Source: JBFHQE01 sp041592335 (GTDB taxonomy: Bacteria > Pseudomonadota > Gammaproteobacteria > Thiohalobacterales > Thiohalobacteraceae). Taken from it: 64,000 bases of DNA. The stretch is taken from positions 62,001 through 126,000 of the forward strand of contig JBFHQE010000006.1 of NCBI GenBank assembly GCA_041592335.1, given 5' to 3'. The notes below the pieces were generated by a model. That model did no database searches and was not told where the DNA came from. It saw only the letters and a program-made list of their open reading frames with translations. Positions within the stretch are counted from its first letter, which is position 1. Each line of letters begins with the position of its first letter. A program made the position numbers and the translations under genes. This document shows positions 16,705-23,800 of the stretch, piece by piece.

Positions 16705-17490
16705 ATGCAAGCCGCAAAAGTGTTTAGCCATTTTAGCTTTTTGTTTTTCCTGCTGTTTTCTTCATATGCCCTGGCGACCGACAAGGCTAAGGAACAGCGT
16801 TGGGCCGACCAGGTCGTGGACATGATCATTGACGGCGAGCCGGTCTGGCTGGAAACGCAAGGCCATAAATTCCTTGGCATTTACACGGAAGACACCACCG
16901 GCGAACCGAAAGGCGCTGTCATCGTACTGCACGGCATTGGCGTGCACCCCAACTGGAACGACGTGGTTTATCCATTGCGCACCCAGCTACCCGAGCATGG
17001 CTGGACCACGCTGTCGATCCAGTTGCCGATCCTGCCGAATGAAGCCGAGGCGAAAGACTATGCTCCCATCATCAAGGACGCCGCGCCGCGTATCGATGTA
17101 GCACGGCAATTCCTCAAGGACAAAGGCTTCAAACCGGTGTTCATCGTCGCCCACAGCCTGGGCGCCACCATGGCGGCAGCGGCGCTGGCGGAAACCCCAT
17201 CGCTGGCGGACGGTTTTGTCGCCATCGGCATGAGTGTGAACGATACCGACCCGATGCTGCAGACAACCACTTACCTGGAGCAGATTAAACTGCCAACACT
17301 GGATCTTTACGGCAGCCGCGATCTGAAAGAAGTGCTCAACAGCGTCGATGCGCGGCGTAAAGCGGCGCGTATCGCCCAGAACGACAATTACCGCCAGCTG
17401 GAAATCGAAGGCGCGGACCACTTTTTTATCGGCCTGGAAGACGACCTGGTACGGCGTGTTCGCGGCTGGCTGGAAACACAGATCCAATAA
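16705..17490 (+). CDS. DUF3530-like secreted alpha/beta-hydrolase
   Basis: The 261-residue product has a signal peptide (hydrophobic FSHFSFLFFLLFSSYALA) and an alpha/beta-hydrolase fold: AVIVLHGIGVHPNW for the oxyanion region, Ser in IVAHSLGATMAA (GxSxG variant H-S-L-G), and a late His in EGADHFF. The layout fits the DUF3530 family; the substrate is unknown. The ATG at 16705 is chosen because AAGGAGG stands seven bases before it; an ATG at 16687 lies upstream of that site. The CopD-like gene follows 12 bases later. Confidence 0.82.
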   Translation: MQAAKVFSHFSFLFFLLFSSYALATDKAKEQRWADQVVDMIIDGEPVWLETQGHKFLGIYTEDTTGEPKGAVIVLHGIGVHPNWNDVVYPLRTQLPEHGWTTLSIQLPILPNEAEAKDYAPIIKDAAPRIDVARQFLKDKGFKPVFIVAHSLGATMAAAALAETPSLADGFVAIGMSVNDTDPMLQTTTYLEQIKLPTLDLYGSRDLKEVLNSVDARRKAARIAQNDNYRQLEIEGADHFFIGLEDDLVRRVRGWLETQIQ

Positions 17491-17502
17491 AGGAATTCAT
17501 GA

Positions 17503-17964
17503 ATGTCGATTGCTATCGCCCTGCATTTGCTCGCCGCCGTCATCTGGGTTGGCGGCATGTTCTTCGCCTACATGGCACTGCGTCCGGCTGCGGCCCAGTT
17601 ACTCGAACCGCCCCAGCGACTACCGTTATGGGTAGGCACCTTCGGCCGCTTCTTCCCCTGGGTCTGGCTGTCGGTAGCGATTCTGCCAATTACTGGCTAC
17701 TGGATCATATTCGGCGTCATGGGCGGCATGGCGAACGTCGGCTTGCATGTACACCTCATGCAGGGCCTGGGCTGGCTGATGATCCTGTTGTATATGCATG
17801 TCTTTTTTGCCCCCTTCAAGAAACTCAAACTGCGTGTCATTGAGGGTAACTGGCCCGAGGCTGCCGCGCAGCTCAACCGGATCCGCCGCACCATCGGCCT
17901 CAACCTGGTTCTCGGATTGATTGTGGTGATTATCGCCGGCGGTGGACGCTATTTCAGTTTCTAG
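17503..17964 (+). CDS. CopD-family four-helix membrane protein
   Basis: The 153-residue protein has four predicted membrane helices: ALHLLAAVIWVGGMFFAYMAL, VWLSVAILPITGYWIIFGV, LMQGLGWLMILLYMHVFF and LNLVLGLIVVIIAGG. Conserved His residues near membrane faces (LHLLAAVIWVGG, LHVHLMQG, MHVFFAPF) are as in the CopD/YddT-like superfamily. Copper import or b-type haem binding is known for some relatives but not established here. It probably shares a transcript with the preceding hydrolase. Confidence 0.82.
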   Translation: MSIAIALHLLAAVIWVGGMFFAYMALRPAAAQLLEPPQRLPLWVGTFGRFFPWVWLSVAILPITGYWIIFGVMGGMANVGLHVHLMQGLGWLMILLYMHVFFAPFKKLKLRVIEGNWPEAAAQLNRIRRTIGLNLVLGLIVVIIAGGGRYFSF

Positions 17965-18181
17965 TCCATCGACAAAAAGTCGGCTGGAAAATGAAAAATC
18001 AAGCTGTTGCAGCAAGAATTCCACGCACTATCGTACCGCTACATGATCTCGATCCATGTCCTGTGCTTGCACTGGCGATATTCTGTTCCTATACCTAATT
18101 TGAACCCCTGAAATGGCGCAGGATGCCATCGATGGCAGACAGATTATCCCCGTAGGATAAGCAAACACAGAGGCTGACATC

Positions 18182-18469
18182 ATGAGCACAGAATACGAAC
18201 CCCGGATCGGTGACTGGTACCGTTCTCGCGGCGGCGATAATTTTGAGATCGTTGCTTTGGATGAAGCCGATCAAACCCTGGAGATTCAGTATTTCGATGG
18301 CACGGTCGAGGAACTCGATCTGGATACCTGGTACGAACTGGATATCGATGCCATAGAACCTCCGGAAGACTGGTCCGGGTCGCTGGATATCCAGCGCGAC
18401 GACTACGGCGTCGACCTTGAATTCAGCCAGACCGATGCCTGGCAGAACCCGCTCGATAACGTGGAATGA
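18182..18469 (+). CDS. Small acidic DUF6763-like protein
   Basis: A 95-residue acidic protein with PRIGDWYRSRGGDNFEIVAL followed by LEIQYFDGTVEELDLDTWYEL; this pattern matches the DUF6763 family as I recall it, a small beta-rich fold of unknown role found in Gammaproteobacteria. The start ATG follows a short AGGCTGACATC leader. Its stop overlaps the ATG of the endonuclease V gene, so the two are coupled. A second protein of the same pattern is at 32641-32865. Confidence 0.8.
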   Translation: MSTEYEPRIGDWYRSRGGDNFEIVALDEADQTLEIQYFDGTVEELDLDTWYELDIDAIEPPEDWSGSLDIQRDDYGVDLEFSQTDAWQNPLDNVE

Positions 18470-19146
18470 TGCATACCAGCGCCATACATCCCTGGCTGGT
18501 CACTCCCGCCTACGCCAGAACCATTCAGTCTGAACTCGCGGAAGATGTCATATGCGAGCCGGACTTCGAAGAGATTCGGCGCATTGCCGGTGTCGATATC
18601 GGTTTTGAAGATAATGGCCGCATCACTCGCGCGGCGATCAGCGTGCTGGATTTTGAATCTCTGCAACCGCTTGAAGAAGTCATCGTGCGGGAACCGACAC
18701 GCTTTCCCTACGTACCCGGCCTGCTGTCATTCCGGGAAGTCCCCGCGCTGCTGGATGCACTGGAAGGCCTGGACACACCGCCGGATATGATCTTGTGCGA
18801 CGGTCAGGGACTCGCTCACCCAAGGCGCTTCGGACTTGCCTCCCATCTCGGCATTGTCAGCGACATCCCAACCATCGGCGTCGCCAAAAGCCGCCTGATC
18901 GGTACTTACCGGGAACCTGGAGAAACCAAGGGGAGCTGGTCGCCCTTGCTGGACGAAGGGGAAATTATCGGTGCGGTGCTGCGCACCCGCCGGGGCACCC
19001 AGCCGCTTTTTGTCTCGATCGGTCACCGGGTCGACCTGGCCTCGGCCATCAGGCTGGTTCTGCACTGCACACCCAGATTCCGTCTTCCGGAAACCACACG
19101 CCGAGCCCACCATTTAGCCTCAGCTACACCCCAAAATCAACACTAA
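18466..19146 (+). CDS. nfi: Endonuclease V (deoxyinosine 3'-endonuclease)
   Basis: The 226-residue product has the EndoV motifs: IAGVDIGF (catalytic Asp), the wedge region FPYVPGLLSFREVPALL, CDGQGLAHPRRFGLASHLG and the metal-binding VAKSRLIG area. It nicks DNA one base 3' of deoxyinosine, repairing nitrosative deamination of adenine. The frame begins inside the end of the upstream DUF6763-like gene (ATGATG overlap). Length is normal. Confidence 0.93.
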   Translation: MMHTSAIHPWLVTPAYARTIQSELAEDVICEPDFEEIRRIAGVDIGFEDNGRITRAAISVLDFESLQPLEEVIVREPTRFPYVPGLLSFREVPALLDALEGLDTPPDMILCDGQGLAHPRRFGLASHLGIVSDIPTIGVAKSRLIGTYREPGETKGSWSPLLDEGEIIGAVLRTRRGTQPLFVSIGHRVDLASAIRLVLHCTPRFRLPETTRRAHHLASATPQNQH

Positions 19147-19259
19147 ATATCGGAATTTATTCGATTTATACCCGCCATTAAAAAATTAGTGGTCTCTAAT
19201 ATGTTCAGGGCTTGATAAACCCGACTAATGCCCTTAAGTTTGGTCATAAGGTGTCTTTT

Positions 19260-19364
19260 ATGGATATCACGTTAGCGGCGGGTCAAGTTGGTTATGCGCT
19301 CGCCGATAACTTTATCGAAGGCAGCTGTTTTAGTTGCCGCAACGCAGGAGGTGTACCATGGTGA
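19260..19364 (+). CDS. Small ORF of 34 residues, unknown
   Basis: ATG at 19260 with AAGGTG six bases upstream opens a frame of 34 codons ending TGG TGA. The peptide starts MDITLAAGQVGYALADNF and has a CFSC motif (SCFSCRNAGG). Its 3' end contains the AGGAGG ribosome site and the start codon of the next small ORF, overlapping it by seven bases. I recognise no family. It may be a leader peptide that controls the next frame, or a real small protein. Confidence 0.45.
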   Translation: MDITLAAGQVGYALADNFIEGSCFSCRNAGGVPW

Positions 19365-19570
19365 TGGTCCTGGATATGGCCAAAGGTTCATGCCACGACG
19401 AGACTAGCCACGAAGTTTTCGACTCCCACGCCGAAGCCCTGGAAATGACCCCTGTGCTGGCACTGCAAGAGTACGATTTCGCCACCGCGCGCCCTCAGCA
19501 ACCTGCCATGCCCGTCGAGCTGGCCACTGCGGATATCGAGAAATTTATCGCGCTCAATGAATCCTGCTGA
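19358..19570 (+). CDS. Small conserved-looking protein, unknown (70 residues)
   Basis: ATG at 19358 follows AGGAGG by seven bases, a strong ribosome site that decides this start over a TTG at 19334. The 70-residue product (MVMVLDMAKGSCHDETSHEVF; ends FIALNESC) is acidic, has cysteines near both ends, no membrane segment and no family I can name. A good terminator follows. It overlaps the 34-codon frame at 19260, so translation of the two is likely coupled. Confidence 0.6.
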   Translation: MVMVLDMAKGSCHDETSHEVFDSHAEALEMTPVLALQEYDFATARPQQPAMPVELATADIEKFIALNESC

Positions 19571-19603
19571 TTAATCGGCGCAACAAGGCTCAACTTTCTG
19601 GAG

Positions 19604-19630
19604 AAAACGCTCGCTTCATGCGGGCGTTTT
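19604..19630 (+). terminator. Terminator after the 70-residue small ORF
   Basis: An 11-bp stem AAAACGCTCGC/GCGGGCGTTTT (one G-T pair) with loop TTCAT. It overlaps the last codons of the Rieske gene on the other strand and may act in both directions. Confidence 0.75.
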
Positions 19631-19960
19631 CGCTTTGTAAAACACCTCTCCTTCGACAATTTCGATATCAATCGGCTTCAAGCCCTTGCCAACACAGGGC
19701 CCCTTCACGCACTGCCCCGAATCAATCTCAAACAGGGCATGATGGGTGGAACACTGAATATGCATCTTGTCGACACTCAAAAACTCCCCCGGTACCCAGT
19801 CCAGCGGACTGCCCGCATGCGGACAATGATTGACGTAGGCAAACACTTCCTCGCCCTTGCGCACCAGGCACAAATCCCAGGGCAACCCGCTTTGTTCCAT
19901 ATTCACTGCCAGACTGCCCGGATCTTCAAGATCAGAAAGCGCACAAAGCCGTTTACTCAT
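19616..19960 (-). CDS. Rieske [2Fe-2S] protein (small soluble type)
   Basis: A 114-residue Rieske domain: first ligand pair C-x-H in VNHCPHAGSPLDW, second pair in IQCSTHHALFEIDSG (C-x-x-H). No membrane anchor or signal peptide, so it is cytoplasmic like NirD-type or dioxygenase-type ferredoxins. The extended CVKGPCVGKGL segment is common in Rieske ferredoxins of this size. Its start overlaps the end of the PfkB kinase gene by eight bases, so they form one unit; a functional connection is not known. Confidence 0.92.
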   Translation of the reverse strand: MSKRLCALSDLEDPGSLAVNMEQSGLPWDLCLVRKGEEVFAYVNHCPHAGSPLDWVPGEFLSVDKMHIQCSTHHALFEIDSGQCVKGPCVGKGLKPIDIEIVEGEVFYKAKTPA

Positions 19961-20819
19961 TGACTAACCCCTTCAAACCGTATTGAGTACATTTCTTTCC
20001 CGCCAGGCGACAGGCCTGCGTCAGCGTCTCGGACCAGCCGAGACCTCGCAGACGCGCGCCTATCACTGCCGCATTAAAGGTATCCCCTGCACCCAGGCTA
20101 TCCACAACCCGCTCGATATTAGTCGCAGGCGCGTGCAAACGTTCTCCGCTTGCGGTTGCCATCCAGGCGCCCTGAGCGCCCCATGCGATAACGCAATCGG
20201 TATTTGCCACCCTGTGCCGATCCAGAAATTCCTCGGCGGAGGTTGCCCCCATCGCCGTGGCATAGTGGCGTGAAAACAGCAGCAAACCGGCTTCTTTGAA
20301 CAGTCGGTCAATCTGGTCGCGCGGCTTTTCAATTTCCACGGAGCATGGAACTCGCGGCGCCTTCGCTCGAGCATGCGCCAGCATTCGTGCAGTCTGTTCG
20401 ACATTGCGTCCTTCAAAATGGAGCCAATCGAAGGCACTCAGGTCGATGCTGGCAAACTGCGCAAAATCGAATTCCGGAAGATCACGGTAATGCACAATGG
20501 TCCGTGAACCAGTCGCTTCACTGAGCGCGATATAGGAAGTCGGCATTTGCCCGGTCGCGAGTCGCCGACAGTGCGCCGTATCGATGCCACTGGCAGCCAG
20601 CTCTTCGCGGATAAATTCGCTGGCGGCTGTTTCCACCAATACGCCGGCCCAGCTGCAGGCATGCCCAAGCTGACTTAGCACCGTCAGCGTATTGGTGGCA
20701 TTGCCACCACGCCGCACACTTTGGGAATGCGCACGGACCTCGCTATCCTCAGCGGGATAATCGGTCACGGTATTGATGATGTCGAGCGTGGCAATGCCAA
20801 CGGCGAGAATCCGGGCCAT
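19953..20819 (-). CDS. PfkB-family carbohydrate kinase (ketohexokinase-like)
   Basis: The 288-residue product has both PfkB signatures: VRRGGNATNTLTVLSQLG in the N-terminal part and DSLGAGDTFNAAVIGARL with the catalytic Asp near the C-terminus. Overall it resembles ketohexokinase/ribokinase-like sugar kinases. The substrate cannot be deduced. It begins 40 bases upstream of the end of the giant protein's gene and overlaps the Rieske gene at its 3' end. Confidence 0.9.
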   Translation of the reverse strand: MARILAVGIATLDIINTVTDYPAEDSEVRAHSQSVRRGGNATNTLTVLSQLGHACSWAGVLVETAASEFIREELAASGIDTAHCRRLATGQMPTSYIALSEATGSRTIVHYRDLPEFDFAQFASIDLSAFDWLHFEGRNVEQTARMLAHARAKAPRVPCSVEIEKPRDQIDRLFKEAGLLLFSRHYATAMGATSAEEFLDRHRVANTDCVIAWGAQGAWMATASGERLHAPATNIERVVDSLGAGDTFNAAVIGARLRGLGWSETLTQACRLAGKKCTQYGLKGLVNE

Positions 20820-20858
20820 AGTGGCGCGGATTCTAGCAAAAAACAGTGCGTAAAAAAG

Positions 20859-23800
20859 TTACTGACGAACGACGCGGAAGCCGAGATTGTTCAATCTGGT
20901 CGTGGCGTACTGGTTGGCACGCTTGGCGAAACGCAACGAACTGGCCGTGCTGTCAAAGGCGCCACCGCGCACCACGCGTCGGGAACAGCGCGGCTCCATC
21001 CAGGCACTACCGTCGGCGGGCGCGCCATCATAGGAATCGTGGTAGCAATCCATCACCCACTCCGAAACATTTCCGGCGGTGTCGCTGAGCCCCAGGGGAT
21101 TGAATTTGAAACTGGCGACCGGCGCTGTTTGCTTGCCATCCCAGTCACTGCCACAGTTGAAGCAATTTGCACGACCTTCACCGATAGAGTTACCCCACCA
21201 GTACAGGTTACGCGCATCCACACCCGCGGCATATTCCCATTCCGCCTCGGTCGGCAGGCGGTATTTACGACCGGTTTGTTCAGATAACCACTGCGTATAA
21301 GCCACTGCATCGTCCCAGCTGATATTGATGACGGGACGATTGCCGCGGCCCCAGCCCATATCGTCCGGTAACTCCCGGCCGGTGGCATTGGCAAAGGCAT
21401 CGTATTGGGCAAAGGTTATCTCGGTCTGGCTGATGGCAAACGCGGCCAGCTGTACACTGTGACGCGGGCGCTCATCGAATTCGAGTGAATTGGCGCCACT
21501 CCCCATCATGAATTCTGTCGCTGATATTTTCACCAGCAGCGGCGTCGGCACTTCCGGCAGACGATCTTGCACAGTCACCGGTTTAGGTAACGCCTTCTCA
21601 ACCGGCGCCACCAGCGACGGTTTGGGTTCAGGCTTTGGCGCAGGCCTGGCAACCGGAATCGGTGTAATGTCGGCATCAACCTTGTCTTCCGCCACTTGCG
21701 TTACCGAGGGCGCCTGGGCAACAGGTTCAACTTCAGAAGGAACGGTCTTAACCTCGGCAACGGGTGCGCCAGTAACAGCTGCCTGCTGCTGATACCAGAG
21801 AACGCCTCCCGCAGCGGCAGCACCGATCAGCAAGCCGCCAATCAAGCCCATGATCAGCCCGCCACTGCGCTTCGGTTCTGACTGGGTCGGGGGAATCATC
21901 ACCCGTGGTTCAGGTTCAGGATCCGGTTCGGGCATGGCACGACTGCTGTTTATCACCTGCTCCGGTGCCTGTTGCGCCTGGCTGATGATCAGTTGTTCCT
22001 GCAGCCGTGAAACCTCGTCTTCCGCCTGGCTCCGGGAACTGGCCGCGGCATCCATCTGGGCCTTCAGGTTTGCCAGTTCCTGCTGTAACCGCTGAACTTC
22101 ATCGCCCTCATCGCCACCCAGCACCGCATCGGTTTGCGCAGCCTGCAGGATCTCGAGTTCAGAACGATACTGATTTGCCTGATCGCGCGCTTCGTTGAGC
22201 AGCAACTGCAGTCGTTCGATTTCACTGCTATCCACCGCCAGGTCTTCTGTCGATGCGCTCGATTTGAGGTCCGCAATCTGTTGCTGCAGCGCGGCAACAT
22301 CGGCATTGGTTGCCAACCGCAACTGATCCAGCTCGGCCTGTAACGCCCGCTCGCGCTCGAGGCCCGTTTCCTGCGCATCGTTAAGCGATTCACGCATCAC
22401 CTCGCACTGTTCTTCCGCATCCAGTTTTTCCTGGCGCGCTTGTTCCAGCGCCTGTACCTGCTGTTGCGCTTCAGAATTCAGTCGGGTAATTTCTCTGCTG
22501 AGCTCGGCAATACGCTGCGCGGACTCAGCTTGCATGGATGCCGCACCGGAACCACGTGCCGATTGCTCATGCGACAAAGATGTTTTGACCACTTCCAGTT
22601 CTGACCGTAATGCTTCCTCGGTTTTACGGGCTGCCTCACGTTCTTTTGCCGCAAGATCACGCACCTTCTCAAGCTCGGCACTGGCTTCGCCGGCCTCGCT
22701 ACGCAAGGCGTCGAGCTGCGCAATTAATTCGGCCTGTTTCTCCTCGGCCTGCTGCTGCCCCTCGGCAGCCGATTGTTCCACTTCGGCAAGCGACTTCTGC
22801 AATGCCTCAAGCGCGGCAGACTTTTCATCTATCGCCGCCTGGAACTGCTCCTGTTGCGCCGTGCGTTCCACGCGTTCGCTTTCAAGATCGGCTGCTGTTT
22901 GTTGTCGACTTTCCTCGGCCTCAGTCAGCTGCAAACCTAATGCTTCCAGTGCCATGCTGGCTTCACTGGCTTCGGTACGTATCGCTTCCAGCTGTTCGGT
23001 AAATTCAGCCTGCCTGCTCTCCGCCTGCTGGTGCGCATCCCGTGCCGACTGCTCTGCTTCGCCAAGCGCTTTTTTCAGCGACTCCAGCTCAGTGGATTTT
23101 TCCTCGATTTCACGCTGCAGTTGTTCCTGTTGCGCCGTGTGTTCCGCGCGTTCGCTTTCGAGATCGGCCGCTGTTTGCGAACGCAGCGCTTCCAGTTCCA
23201 CGCTGACTTGACCCGCTTCCGCGCGCACAGCTTCCAACTGTTCAGCAAATTCAGCCTGCCTGACTTCTGCCTGCTGCTGAATATCCCGTGCCGACTGCTC
23301 TGCCTCGGCAAGCGCTTGTTGAAGCGCATCCAGTTGAGCGGATTTTTCTTCAACCTCCGCCTGTAATTTTGACAGGCTGTCTTTTTGTTCGCTGTTCTCG
23401 CCCTCAAGCGCCTTACTGGTTAATTCCAGTTCGGCAATACGTACATTTGCATCGTCCAGCGCAGACTGCTTTTCGTTCAAGGACTCTTGCTGCAGTTGTT
23501 GCGTATCCTGCAGGCTGGATAGGGTCTGTTCAGTTTCCTGCAGCTTGCTCTGCAGCGACTGCAGGGTAACCTGCAGTTCTGATTTTTCCTGTTCGAGCTC
23601 TGCCAGTCGTTGCTGTTGTTCATCCAGCGAACTGGAGCCCTCGGATAGACGAGATTCAAGCGCCGTAATTTTCTCGGACAGCTGCTGCTTTTCTGCATCC
23701 AGCTCGGCAAGACGCTGTTCGGCAAGCTGCGCCGCTTCTTGCTGCACTGCGAATGCAGACTGTGATTCCTGCTCAGCGGCATGCATCTGGGCCTGAATAT

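Noticed and set aside
22534..23211. Ser/Cys-rich plus-strand frame of 225 codons
   Set aside because: Antisense shadow of the repetitive coiled coil; composition mirrors Gln/Glu/Ala codons and has no ribosome site.
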